A DNA stretch of 64,000 bases from Ophiura sarsii (lineage: Eukaryota; Echinodermata; Ophiuroidea; Amphilepidida; Ophiuridae). The DNA lies in assembly GCA_035610835.1 (NCBI GenBank), contig CM069454.1, positions 64,512,883-64,576,882 on the forward strand. Reading direction: 5' to 3'. Positions 1 through 11,252 of this stretch are shown here, in pieces (position 1 is the stretch's first letter; every line of letters starts with the position of its first letter). The notes under the pieces were generated by a model. It was not told the DNA's origin and searched no databases. It saw only the letters and a program-made list of their open reading frames with translations. The position numbers and the translations under genes are program-made.

Positions 1-858
1 AGTATTTCAAATAGATAATTTTCATTGAAAAATGGTAAAAGGTAAGAAGGTAAAAATCCAAGCAATTAACCAGTTTGGGAGATTCCATATGATGGCTAAC
101 TAATTATCTGAACTTATTTGCATAAAACCTGCAGAAAATATGCGCATGCGCAGACGGCAGATCATTTTGAACTGGGCCAAAAATGGCTAAAATCATGAAA
201 TTTACCAGATAAAAGCTTACTGTGCCTTCAAATTCTAATCAGAAATAATGAAAAATGCTTAAATCAATGTGTAAAAATATTGTGATAGTCAAAATGAAGA
301 TATACATGAATGTATCAATCAAAGATGGCTGCCACAACCTCTCTTATTAGTGTTATCTTTAGAGCTACTAGATATGTATTGTGTAAGTAATCGTCACATA
401 ATTTCAATGGTTTGAGGAAATTTTATGAACAGCTCTTTTTGAAATCCCCACTATTATTGCTTTACATCCCACAACAATTTATTAAATTATAATCCCTCCA
501 TTGTTCTTTATCCTTTGTTGTTTTCTAAGGTATATTATTGCGGATTTTGCTAAATAAAAGCGTATTTGAGATGGTCCCTTCTTGTTTGTATTAAGGAATT
601 CAGATCTAAAAAAGAGTGTCAAACATAGATATGTGTGTTCTAACTATGTGCCAAGTGTTATCTGTTTTTATGCTTGCATTGTCGAGATATACGCAAATGT
701 ATCAATCAACCCATATTCAACATATCTAACAATCCAAAAGTGTATTGTTTGAAAGACAAAGGTTCATACTTTGTATTGATCACATTATCCCTCAATAGAA
801 TCACTCATGCATCCCATACCATGATCACTTTCATTATTTATTGACTGCCCCTCGTATT
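1..858. other. AT-rich non-coding DNA, no gene seen
   Basis: No long open frame, repeat array or RNA gene is visible. Short runs of T and A are scattered through it. Confidence 0.6.
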
Positions 859-891
859 ACCTCGGTATAGATCATTCTGAGACACCCTACC
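859..891 (-). repeat. Solo end of a CAGGGTGTCCCA-type element
   Basis: Read on the minus strand this begins GGGTGTCTCAGAATGATCTA and continues TACCGAGG. That matches the terminal repeat of the element at 33443-35273. Only one end is present, so it is a fragment. Confidence 0.45.
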
Positions 892-1382
892 ATGTATTGC
901 TCATGGCTCAAGGTTTTTTATGAATAATTAGCAAGGGAGTTTAAAAAGTTGAAGAATATCTCAACTCTGAAGCTATTGATGGAAAATTGTAAATAGAGAA
1001 GCGTATTAATACCCGGTGAGTGTATTATTATTTCAGCTCAGATGCAATCCATGCCTATTTTTATAGAGATTTAGGTTAAAAAACAGGAAGAAAGTGGAAA
1101 ATATTTTATAAGAAGCAATATTATACATATTTTAATCATTTTTAAATGTCAGTCGTGCTTTGCACCATTGTACACAGAGATAAAACTTAATGTAATTACT
1201 TGTCAATTTAACGCGAATGATGTATTGCTCGCTGAATACATCTTCATGGCTCAAGTTGTTTATGATTAACTAGAAAGGCAGTTTACAAAGGGAATTAAAG
1301 TATATCTCAACTCTGAAGCTGTTGATGGAACATTTTTAATAGAGAAGCATATTAATATACAGCGATTGTATTATTTTCAGCA
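892..1382. repeat. Two diverged direct repeats ~330 bp apart
   Basis: Roughly 892-1040 and 1221-1382 share a run of words in the same order: tgtattgctc, catggctcaag, atctcaactctgaagct, ttgatggaa, atagagaagc and gtattatt. The copies differ by point changes and small gaps. They look like an old local duplication; no coding potential is seen. Confidence 0.6.
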
Positions 1383-1500
1383 AAATAATTGTGGATCATT
1401 ATCAATAGCGTAATTTAATATATTAAATCAGCAATCGTATATAATAATGCATTTGTTGGATAATTTGATAATCATAAACTGTCGTATGCTAATTTATTAA

Positions 1501-1978
1501 AGGGGCACAGAGAGATTTCTCAAAAAATGAAATTCAACATTTTTACCTTGATTAGATAGATGATATACTTAGAAACCCTCTAATGTAAGATTTTTTCAAA
1601 AAAATCAGTAAAAAGGAAAAATAAAGAAATTTTCTCAGCATTTCCGAAGGAATAATAGGCCTAGAGTTTAATTATTTTTTTGTATTTTGGTTAAAAATCA
1701 CCACCAATTGAATCAGAGAGGTCATGACTATGCATCACGTAACAAGCCATGGGTGGTCTTCAAGGTTATTTTGAATAAACATGAAACAAATAATTTCGAT
1801 GTGATCTCATCAAAACTCAAAACGCTATAAAATCCATGAATTTCACATGAAATACTTCAAATTAAGCTCTATAATTTTAGGTGGTAGTTAGTACGTACAT
1901 AAGCATTACGTATATGTGAAAAACCCAACCTCTGAAACAATTGAGGGCTCCCTCCATGAAGGAACTCTAAGTGCCCCT
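1501..1978. mobile_element. TTAA-flanked MITE, 478 bp
   Basis: The element starts AGGGGCAC and ends GTGCCCCT. Both sides are flanked by TTAA (1497-1500 and 1979-1982). The terminal inverted repeats share about 15 of 21 positions. The interior has no ORF. A TTAA target with short inverted ends is typical of piggyBac-like non-autonomous elements; the superfamily rests on the target site alone. Confidence 0.7.
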
Positions 1979-2090
1979 TTAAGAGAAAACTTACTTGCTA
2001 ATGAATCTTTGCTGTAAGAATGGATCTGCATAAGAGAGTTATTTTATTTAAGTAGCTTACAATTATTCTTATCTTATGATTGGAATGCGT

Positions 2091-2366
2091 TAGGCGACGA
2101 AAAAACCTGTTTTACGGGCGGACGGACCTGTCAAGTAGAGTCGGTCGGTCGGCGTTTTTATTTGGGGGGGGGGGGTTACCTTAAATGTCACCAAAGTCGG
2201 CAAATATGTGTGAACAAAATTGTTCGACAGCTTTTCGGCCAAAAATGTTTTGTTGATTTTACATGATTTAAGAAGAAGAAAAAATAAAAATCTAAACAAA
2301 ATCTTGAAAAACGCAAAAAGTGGGTCGGTCGGGCCCGTAAAACAAGGATTTTTTGTCCTCGCCTTA
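2091..2366. mobile_element. Small inverted-repeat element with an internal G tract
   Basis: The left end (ggcgacgaaaaaacc, then tgttttacgggcggacgg) is mirrored by the right end, whose reverse complement reads ggcgaggacaaaaaatcc, then ttgttttacgggcccgacc. That gives ~40 bp imperfect inverted ends. A run of 12 or more G lies inside near 2163-2176. The small open frame across it is a by-product. Target duplication is not clear. Confidence 0.6.
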
Positions 2367-2556
2367 TCGTCGTATATTGCCCGATACGTATGAATAGTGT
2401 GATGTATATGTAAACGGGGCCTTACATAGGCGTAATTTTATTCGATCTCTTTATAAACTGCTCAAAGTGTTCTGATTCGTAGCAATCGCTTGTTTCAGTG
2501 CTTAGCCATCTGCCTGTGAATGTGTCTCATTCAAAAATGTGTCTCATTCAAAATAA

Positions 2557-3048
2557 GGGAGCAGTTCCATTTGTACGCGATAAATATTGCGAGAATGTTC
2601 CGGGCCCCGATGAGTTTTTATCAGGCCCCGATGAGATTTTTATCGCGTACAGTTGCGAGAAGCAAAGGATTATTTTTCGAGTAGCGTATTACCGCTTGTT
2701 TAAATATAACGAAAGATAAGTGGTCGGTATGTAAATAGAGCTTCGGGCTATTTATTCTAGTTGTAAGGTACAAATTCAGCATTTCATGTTTTTTAGAGAT
2801 AATGTTATTGATTATGGATGTTTAACGTAAATTGTATTATCCTCGTGTATTTGCTAAACAATGTCCCGCTCTATTTGCTAAACATACCCCAGGGTATGGC
2901 AGAGGCCTCGTATCGGGCCCCGATGTCTATTTTATCGGGGCCTGATGACTATTTTATCGCGAATCAACTTGAAAAACATCGGGTCCAAAACATATCAGGC
3001 CCCGATACAGTCGCGATAAATTTATCGCGTATAAATGGAACTGCTCCC
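2557..3048. mobile_element. Harbinger-like MITE, 492 bp, TAA target duplication
   Basis: The ends are inverted copies starting GGGAGCAGTTCCATTTGTAC (left) and, on the other strand at the right, GGGAGCAGTTCCATTTATAC, with the match running on through GCGATAAAT (~29 bp). Both sides carry TAA (2554-2556, 3049-3051), the three-base target expected for PIF/Harbinger. The interior repeats the word GGCCCCGATGA and its reverse complement several times between tatcgcg words. The two short open frames inside are not genes. Confidence 0.75.
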
Positions 3049-3640
3049 TAAGCCGATTCACCATATTCCGTTGGCAGAGCCATTTGAGTATGCGGGAAGT
3101 TTTATGATTGTTTCTAGGTGACTTTTACGTGCTGATTTCAAATCTAGATGATGCCAACTCGTAGATGTTGAGCGTTTTGAGAAGTAAGGGGGTAAAGTTC
3201 TGCGAGGGGGAATTTTTCAAAATGACTCTACAGACACAACTAATATATCACATTGTAGCTCCTTGTTTACTGATCACAAAAATATATAGTTTGACATGGT
3301 TATGACTTATATTATTGAATTTATAAGGCAAAGGTCAAGTTGGGGTCAAATATAAATACTGTCCAAGTCACATAAATAAGGTGTCAAATTGTTTGTCTTG
3401 CTTCATAGATTATGTATATTTGTAAATGGATGCTGCAATTCCTCATTTCCATATTATAAAATGGCCGCCATTGCCAATCAACGGGTAACTGAAATACACA
3501 CTATATCAAACATGTCATACAAAGACATCATTTTACTGATAACAAATTAAAAGTGAAATTGTATTTAACGCATCGATATCATATCAAGCCCTTCAATTTT
3601 CAATCAAAATAGTTCACCTTCAACACCGAAAATCTCCCGA
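3049..3640. other. Non-coding stretch
   Basis: No gene or array is supported. One aaaatggccgccat word near 3460 recurs elsewhere in the window (54.3-54.6 kb). Confidence 0.5.
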
Positions 3641-3995
3641 AACATGGTACATTGATAAACCAATGCATACAATAGCATATTTCAAACAATTCTCATAATA
3701 TTCAAATGGGAATCAAAATTCATTATCATAAGCATAGTTATCGGAATCAAAGAGTACCTCTATTTCTTGTTCCCGCACTCACTTGAACAAATACATATCC
3801 ACATGATGCATTGATATGCTAAAATTGTTAATGTTAAATTTTCGATTGGTTGCTATAATAATATTCAATTTCAATTTAAAAAATGGCATATTCCAACAAT
3901 TACAATGATCAAATTCGGATGTGAATGCTGAAACATATTGAATTGCGAGCCTATCCATTGGAATCAACCAGTACCTCCTGTTCCTCATCCTCGGT
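3640..3995 (-). repeat. Local duplication of an acidic tail-coding segment
   Basis: Two segments ~190-230 bp apart both read on the minus strand as short acidic ends followed by a stop: one with EDEEQEVLVDSNG, the other with REQEIEVLFDSDN. They share the words for E-Q-E-[VI]-x-V-L and lie just downstream of the CXC pseudogene. They are best read as a duplicated C-terminal tail of that gene. Homology to real tails is inferred. Confidence 0.4.
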
Positions 3996-4036
3996 GTTCA
4001 CTTTTGACAACTGACTATGACAATTAGTATATCACC

Positions 4037-4892
4037 TTATATGCACAAAATATTGTGCATAAGATGTGCACGTACACAACCGCATCTTGATGTTGCGCAG
4101 GGTTGAGCTGAAGCACATCCACAACATACCATCTTCAGAATTTCATCTGGTGCTGCTGGTCTGTCTGGTGGTACTAGTAATTGTACTGGGATGAGAGTCT
4201 TTGTTGGTTCATCACGGTTTTAGCCATACTTAATTGGACCGAGTGTTGAAGGGTCTGATGAATCTGCAGATAACCCTTTTGAAGTTTGTACATATTCCAG
4301 TTTGACATTTTCGGTAAATGACTCCGTATTTTGGTGGAATTGATTGTAGTCTGGGTGCACTTGTGGCGTTATCCCATCTTTGATGTGCAGACCTGGACAC
4401 GGAGCTCTGACATATTACTTGCGGCTTGGCTTCGTTTGTGTTGTGACAACTAGCATAGAAGAAGGTAGCCTGTTGAACCAGTTCATGGGTAGAAGAGTTA
4501 GTGTTGGCAAAGCTATCGACGTTATGTGTTCCTGTTTTGAGTACTTTCAACACTGTTGTCTTTGCTATTCCCAATAACTGAGCAACCGTATCACATCCTG
4601 ATAAAGCGTGACAAGCAATATAGTTGTTAGAAACATCTCGGTGCTGCTTTGCTGACTTACCAATGTCAATCACCGTTCTTTGTGTGTTGAACGATTCCAT
4701 CAGAAGAGTGCAGGTTAGGGAGTGACTAACATAAAAGTGAAGAAGTAAAAGAAATACTTCAGTATCATCACAAATCAACTGAATATTATGAGGACCACCC
4801 CGTTCTGCCACACTGAGGATCTGATGTACAAGGACATGAACACCTGCTTCTTCTTGGGTATTTCGCAGAACATCCCGTGGAAAACGAATTCT
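4037..4892 (-). pseudogene. Decayed PIN/FEN-like nuclease-CXC domain protein (copy 1)
   Basis: A minus-strand frame from about 4892 to 4230 carries QEEAG (near 4855), then CDDTEVFLLLLHF, then HALSGCDTVAQLLGIAKTTV. The order (acidic EEA, D-D-T-E/D, GCD plus a GIGK-like turn) is the layout of PIN/FEN1-XPG nucleases: EAEA, D-M-D, then GxD and a helix-hairpin-helix. After a stop and a frame change near 4220 another frame (about 4215-4037) reads LIPVQLLVPPDRPAAPDEIL, followed by a cysteine cluster CCGC..., PC, CGC. That cluster is like the Tesmin/TSO1-type CXC domain that commonly closes this uncharacterised metazoan family. The frameshift and stop make it a relic. The related copy 2 lies at 15781-16590. 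Family membership rests on motif order; the nuclease assignment is inference. Confidence 0.6.
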
Positions 4893-4971
4893 TATCTATA
4901 CAATCTCAACCGGTACTGGGTTGCGACCTTTTATAACTAGTCTGGTATGAGCCTGCTATTAAGAGCATCAT

Positions 4972-5760
4972 ATTTGGATTTGATTTGGAATCAGGATATT
5001 TTTGCAGTCTAGAATTTACAAAAAAAAATTGTAAAAAAAACCCCGACCATTGGTGACCTTTATAATATTGGCAAACGGGCTGTATTTTATGTTTTTTGTT
5101 ATTTAAAAGATAATGTTATTCAGGTCAAAATATCTAGAAACGATTAAGAATGACAATTTAGCACCATCTGGATTTGGGATCAGCACATGTTTGCAGTCTA
5201 GAATATTAAAAAGAATTGTAAAAAAAACCGACCATGAGTGACCTTTATATTGTAAAACGGGCTGTATTTTATGTTTTTTTGTATTTAAAAGATAATGCTA
5301 TTCAGGTCCAAATATCTAGAAACGCTAAAGGATGACAATTTGGCATCATCCGGATTTGGGATCAGCACATTTTTGCAGTCTAGAATATTCAAAAGAATTG
5401 TCCAAAAAAAAGACCACGAGTAACCTTTATATTGTTAAACGGGCTATATTTTATGTTTTTTGTATTTAAAAGATAATGCTATTCAGGTCCAAATATCTAG
5501 AAACGCTAAAGGATGACAATTTGGGCATCATCCGGATTTGGAATCACCACATTTTTGCAGTCTAGAATTGTTTAAACAAATTGTCAAAACAAAAAAAACG
5601 ACCATGAGTGACCTTTATAGTGTAAAACGGGCTGTATTTTAAGTTTTTTGTATTTAAAAAATAATGTTATTCAGGTCCAAATATCTAGAAACGCTCAAGG
5701 GTGACATTTTGGCATCATCCGGATTTGGAATCAGCCCATTTTTGCAATCTAGAATTGCCA
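4972..5760. repeat. Tandem array, ~181-188 bp unit, four to five copies
   Basis: Units begin near 4985, 5172, 5353, 5538 and 5726. Each contains gatttggaatcagcac, tttttgcagtctagaat, the run of A with gaccatgagtgacctttata, aaacgggctgtattttatg and ggtccaaatatctagaaac. Units differ by several percent and by A-run length. No coding potential is seen. Confidence 0.85.
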
Positions 5761-6533
5761 ACAAAATGTCCCGCATACCAGATTTTGAGGTTAGGGTCAA
5801 AATCGTCTCTGTGCCAAGGGACTAAAAGAACAATACTCTTCAATAAAGTGTTTATTACATTGACAGCTACACTGTAAAACTCTGTTTAACTGGCGTTTAA
5901 ATACCCGTCTAAACGAATGTTTAAAAACTGAAAATTGTTTAAGCAGGGTACTTGTAGAACCACCGTTGTTTATAACATTGCTATGGACTTTTAGGACAAC
6001 ATTTGATGATTTTGGCATTCAGATTGAGACCTCCTTATATTCCCAAGCACGTGACTGAGCTCTGAAACTAGTAATTGTTTCAAAGTTGGTATCGCTGGAA
6101 AGATTCGCTATTATTGATATGCAACACCATAAGAACTATCAAAAAATGTTACAATCAATTTATTATCATACGAAAAGGACATTTAGATGATTCGATGTAA
6201 AGGGAGTTTTTTTGTCTGAACACCTGAGAAATTTACTTATTTTCGACAAAATAGTGACATCCAACATTACGACCAAATTATGGGTATGGTTTGTGCATAT
6301 TGACTGAGATAAATGATTTGTCTCAAAATAAAATGCTTTCATGCTTTCAATAGTAGTCAAATGAGCATGTTCCATTGTATAATTATGGATGATTTTTACT
6401 ATGACAAATATGGTGGTCATGAATGTGACCATAGCCTCCAACCAATCCCTGCATATCCCCTTAAAACAACCATTATTAATTTCATATGTATGTAAATGCT
6501 ACTATACGTAGATAAGAATGAACAATGAGACTA
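5761..6533. other. Non-coding stretch
   Basis: Short GTTTAAA/TTTAAAC words cluster near 5880-5945. No gene, array or inverted-repeat element is supported. Confidence 0.45.
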
Positions 6534-6875
6534 CGAGGGTCATTCAATAAGTTCTACCTTCTCCCTAACATGCCTAGTTTGTCCAAAACATCTGTGTTTT
6601 TCAATGTCTGAAAGTTAAAATGGTCATACTTGGCCGTTAGGTACGTCCTGTATCAAAGAATTGTTTTAAAATGATTAGTGAATATTTTGCTGCATTTCGT
6701 CCGTTGCCGTTGCACATGGACTTTCGGATTTAACTGCATCTTACAAAAAAGATGAGTAGGCTACTCAGGTTAATTTACTTTGAATTTGTACATGATATTC
6801 AATGCTAAAATTGATAAAATTCCATACGGTTGGCTTATGAGGTAGGAGGTACAACTTATTAAATGACGATCTTTG
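6534..6875. mobile_element. Mariner-like non-autonomous element, copy A
   Basis: The left end CGAGGGTCATTCAATAAGTT follows TA (6532-6533). The right end is a diverged inverse of it (acttattaaatgac, then TA at 6876-6877). The interior resembles the right part of the longer copy at 58788-59825. It has no transposase ORF. Confidence 0.65.
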
Positions 6876-7030
6876 TAGTAAAATGTACCAGTAGTTTCTA
6901 AAAATATTAACTAACGAAAGTGAGATTACGAAAAGTTGCTAATAAAACGGGCTATGCTTGTCTAAAGATGTTAAGGTGTTCATCATGTTGTCTTTATTTT
7001 TTCTATTCGATATGACTTCAAAACAATCAA

Positions 7031-7312
7031 GGGAAAAGTGTACTTTAGGTCCCAGATTCTGGACTGTACTAGTATCGTTCGATACTGGTACAAAGTCAGT
7101 GTTCCAGTATCGTCCGATACTGGCACATATAAAATGTTGCCGCCCGATACAGGAACAAATCCGTCACTTGTATCTCACTGGTATCACGTTCCATAATGGA
7201 AGACAATTTGGTGTTCCAGTATCGACCGATACAGGAACAGTAAAATCGTACCTGGCAACCTTTATATTCCAGTATTGAAACCAGTATCTGGGACCTAAAG
7301 TATACTTTTTCC
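7031..7312. mobile_element. Palindrome-array MITE, copy 1
   Basis: The ends are inverted: left gggaaaagtgtactttaggt, right (reverse complement) gggaaaaagtatactttaggt-like. A CAATCAA word flanks both sides (7024-7030 and 7313-7319). The interior holds several copies of the palindrome CCAGTATCGNNCGATACTGG in varied states of decay. Other copies are at 9416-9693 and 26816-27225. Confidence 0.75.
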
Positions 7313-7799
7313 CAATCAAGTACCGCTATCTTAATAAACCAATTGTCGAAATATTGTTTGTGCTCTATTAACCGTTACTTATTTGGGTATTCCACATTTC
7401 TACAGCAAGTCTACACTTGTAGCCCGCTTCCCTTTCTTTAGTTTGATTCCTCAAACCACCCCTGATGGGATAAATGACGCTACCATGAAACATGCTGTTG
7501 ATATAGTTAAAAGTCAGAAGACCGTTTGAAAATATTGATAGAAACATTGTTAACAATTGAACCGTGTATTGTGTATGTTCTGATAATCTAAATCCACTTC
7601 TCGGTGCATGTGGTACGTACGTCGATGACCATTTGTAATCCCTCCCAAAACAGCATTGACGATTTCGACACATAGTTTAACAGCGAACATGTATTAGATG
7701 GGAACACAGTGCTCAAAAAGTAATGAATACGCTCATAACTCATAACTCATAATTCATAATTCATAACTTATAACTCATAACTCATAACTTATTGATCGA
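7313..7799. repeat. Non-coding DNA with an (ataactc)n simple repeat
   Basis: An imperfect ATAACTC/ATAATTC simple repeat occupies 7731-7790. The minus-strand open frame at 7368-7673 shows no recognisable domain and is left uncalled. Confidence 0.6.
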
Positions 7800-8260
7800 G
7801 TGATTTCTCTTCTTTAATTTGACATATTGATTGCAAAGATCGGTTGACATTTATGAACGCTACATCGAAAAACCAAGACAAACTGCAATTTTCGTTTTCG
7901 CATTTGGGTTTTGGACATGCATGGGCCGTATTCATCAATTGAAGCATCCCGATTTTCTCAACTTACTATTGACCGGTGAGTTGTCGCTTACTATTAATCA
8001 TAACTTGCCTATTGCTACACCTAGGCTGCGTGATGAAAAATGAATGTAAGAATGTAAAAAATGAAAAACAAATGTAATTATGAAAAACGTACTTTATTTT
8101 AGTTTTGACATACAAGTTTGTTAATATTTAGTCGATCTTCAAGCGCAATTTCTTAAATCAAAAGAGGATATATTTCTTCTCAATTTCATGATTTATCTTT
8201 TACGTGTTACATAACTATCTCGTAAATTAATGTTTCAGCACTGTATTTGGGTTAATTACT
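7800..8260. repeat. Foldback repeat, copy 1
   Basis: Shares aagatcggttga, catttgggttttg, tcaattgaagcatcccc-like and gtgagttgtcgct words in the same order with 8812-9020. Its two ends are loosely inverted (gatcggttgacattta and the inverse of ttaatatttagtcgatc), as in copy 2. Confidence 0.55.
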
Positions 8261-8670
8261 CGACAATGTAGACGGTTCTTATTCGAAAAAGTAAATACAA
8301 TAATGCTGTCAATCGGCTTGAACAGTTCGTGAAATGTGTGGGAGAAAAAGAGCCGATGGGAGGCCTACCTTCTCCTAGCGTAGCAGCAACTGACCTTGTC
8401 TGATACATTACTGAGTATCTTTTGTTTATCGAAGTATTTAAAAATACAGAAATATATTTTTATGTTATACAAAACAAATATTTACTGCTACATATTCAGG
8501 AACTGGTCTCGAAAGAAATAGTAGAACCACGGTCTCCAGCCACCTCGGGGAGCTATTTTGCACCATTTCCAGATTATGGAGAAGTAAATATTTGTATAAT
8601 ATGTACATCTTACTCTATTATATTTACTGCTTTGAAGTACGAATATATGATTATGTATGCCTTATTCTAC

Positions 8671-9243
8671 TACAGTCCTCAAAATAAATAACTGACCAGG
8701 TAATAAATATATTCTTAAAAACTCCAACACTATAGTTCCTACGTAAAAATATTAAATTATGAAGTTGTAAAGAAAATACTTCTTAATAATTTGAGATATT
8801 GTTCACGAAGATCGGTTAATATTTAAGAAACGTAACATTCGAAAAGATTGAAGAAAGTGCAGTTTACATTTTCACACTTGGGTTTTGAACACGCAGGACA
8901 GTGTGACAGGTATGTTTATTGGCTGCATTGATCAATTGAAGCATCCCCAATCCTCATCTTACTATCAACCCGTGAGTTGTCGCTCCCAGTTAATCAAGAA
9001 TCTGCCTGTTTGTAGTCCGAGGCTGCATGTAGGCGAACAAAATGTTAAAATGAAAAACGGACTTTGTTTTGGTTTTAGGCACATAACTGATTTAATATTC
9101 ATTCAATCGTCACGTGTAATATCTCAAAGTAAAGGAGAGAAATGTCCTTACAACTTTATAATTGAATATTTTTACGCAGGAGCTATAGTGTTGGAGTTGA
9201 GAGCATATTTATTACCTGGTCAGTTACTTATTTTGAGGACTGT
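8671..9243. mobile_element. Foldback element, copy 2, arms >=80 bp
   Basis: The left arm (8671-8752) contains cagtcctcaaaataaataac, accaggtaataaatata and aactccaacactatag. The right arm (9165-9243) contains their reverse complements at high identity. A weaker inverted match continues inward to about 8808 and 9112, and the loop is ~300 bp. No transposase is present. Confidence 0.75.
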
Positions 9244-9415
9244 ATATTTACTGCTTTGATGCATATATATATGTATCTTACTCTACGATACATATTGTTA
9301 CTGCTTTGATTGATATATAAATGAACATTATACTGAATAGTGCTCTGTACGTAGGTGCATTATTGCTGCACTATTATATATTGCAATAAGTATATGTGTG
9401 TTTAAAGTTTTAACA

Positions 9416-9693
9416 GGAAAAGGTGTACTTTAGATCCCAGATTCTGGACTGTATTAGTATCGTCCGATACTGGAACACCTAGCATCGTTCGATACTGGTA
9501 CAAAGTCAGTGTTCCAGTATCGGACGATACTGGTACATATAAAATGTTCCTGTATCAAGCGATACTGGACCACCAACCGATACCGGAACAGTAAATTCGT
9601 ACCAGTATCATCAAGCAATAGTGGCAACTTTTATGTTCCAGTATTGAACGATACTGGTATACTAGTATCTGGAATCTAAAGTACACTTTTACC
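9416..9693. mobile_element. Palindrome-array MITE, copy 2
   Basis: Left end ggaaaaggtgtactttagat, right end the inverse of ccttttaccgctt-side gtacactttt. The inside is an array of CCAGTATCGNNCGATACTGG-type palindromes (at least six, some broken). It is clearly the same family as 7031-7312. The flanks are AT-rich and the target duplication is not clean. Confidence 0.7.
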
Positions 9694-10018
9694 GCTTTAA
9701 AAAAACTTTTTAATCAACGTTTTAACAGTAAATATAGTTAATGAATCTTACTTAATCCTAGTCCTATCCTATCCTATTTTACTGCTTTGATTGATATGCA
9801 TAATATGCATCGTACCCTTCTAATATTCGCTGCTTTGCTATATAGGTATACTTTATTTTACTGCCTTAATCTGTTTTACCGACCTCGTCAATAATGCTTC
9901 TTAACTTTAAGTTAAAATGGAACTACAAAATCAAGGAATCTTTCATTGTTAACATATAGCCTTAAGCTAATTTTTGTAGCCATTACATGGTTTTAAAGTT
10001 TCTTTAAATTATAAGATA
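9694..10018. other. AT-rich spacer
   Basis: Contains repeats of the word tactgctttgattgatat, also seen near 9250-9320. No gene is seen. Confidence 0.4.
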
Positions 10019-11123
10019 CTAGCGGCGTACCCTCGCTACGCTCGGGTCCCGCTAGATGGTTATGCCACATTACCTACCTCTGAAACCACATAAAGCCCCT
10101 ACAACACCCCAAACCAGGTTGATTTAAAACCATATCCCTTTTAAAGGCATTATAAACCCCATACACCCCCCCCCCCCCCAATCAGGTTGATTTATAACCA
10201 TGTCCCTCCTAAACCATTTACCGTGGCTACTTTATTAACCCCTACCTCTCAAACCGCATTAAGTTAACCTTCATTACTTTTAAAACCACATAAACCCTCT
10301 ACAATCGCCCCGGCCCCCCCCCCCCCCCCCCCACACCCACTGCAACTACACCAAGTGGATTTATAATCATAACCCTCCTAACCATTTCCCGCGGCTACTT
10401 CATTAACTCTTAACCCTATCCTAAAACATTTCCCGTGGTTTTACAGCCCCCCCCCCCCCTCCCCCCGGCCCATGCACACACCCAAACCAGTTTGATTTAT
10501 AATCACAATCCCTCCCTAAACCATTTCCCGGCCGTGGCTACTTCATTAACCCTCGGTCCCTTAGATTGTTTGGCATGCCAACTTAAAGTAAAGAAATCAG
10601 GTTGTTTCATTAACCCCCGCGAAACGCTATCCATTATAACCCTAGGCCTATCCTAAATAATTTCCCGTGGTTTTACACCACCCAACTCCCCCACTCCCTC
10701 CCCAACATATCACCAAATACACAACCAACAAACTGTACAGGCCTATTATAACCATTATCCCGTGTGGCTTCTGCGCCATGTGTAGCAGTGCGTGTGTCGC
10801 GCGCGGCAGTGAGCCCTTGCGCAAACATGCACGCGACGTGTTACCACGGTATGATTACGCGGTAGTACGCGCAACGCACAATGTTGTTCAATTCTAGTGG
10901 CATTTATGAGCCAAATCTGAGCGGTTTTTTGCTGTTTTTGGAGCCAATTGTTAACCAATTTCACTGAAATAAACTTTAACACCCTTCCCGTTATTTCCTC
11001 TATCTTTCATGCGAATTAGGCGCCACTTTGATCACAACTAACGGAGAAATAAGGATAACAAACACACAAATAAACACACAAATAAACACACAAACACACA
11101 CCGTTTCCAGATTTATAGTAAGA
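10019..11123 (-). mobile_element. Non-autonomous Helitron
   Basis: Read on the minus strand, the 5' end at 11123 starts TCTTACTATAAATCTGG and is preceded by A. The 3' end at 10019 is CTAG followed by T, with a GC-rich hairpin (GCGGGACCC ... GGGTACGCCGC) about ten bases before it. TC start, hairpin, CTRR end and insertion between A and T are the full Helitron signature. The interior is full of C homopolymers (G on the minus strand) and repeats of aaccatttcccgtggc. No Rep/helicase frame is seen. A 3' portion recurs in the opposite orientation at 31240-31880. Confidence 0.8.
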
Positions 11124-11252
11124 TTATCTGGCAATAATGATTAACAAATCATGAAATGGCATGCCATTTAATAAAGGTCGTTTAATACGTTCAGAACCGC
11201 CACTAGCCTCTATTTATTGACGACCTATGGATACACGAATTACATCGTATCT
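11124..11252 (-). other. Presumed 3' UTR or flank of the membrane-protein gene
   Basis: Short stretch between the Helitron and the TGA stop at 11253-11255. No clear polyadenylation signal is seen before the Helitron; 11124-11160 is AT-rich. Confidence 0.3.

Noticed and set aside
5880..5950. Telomere-like GTTTAAA repeats
   Set aside because: Only a few irregular words, not a TTAGGG-type or other regular telomere array.
7368..7673. 101-codon minus-strand frame
   Set aside because: No domain, no signal peptide and no convincing splice borders. It overlaps repeat-rich DNA.
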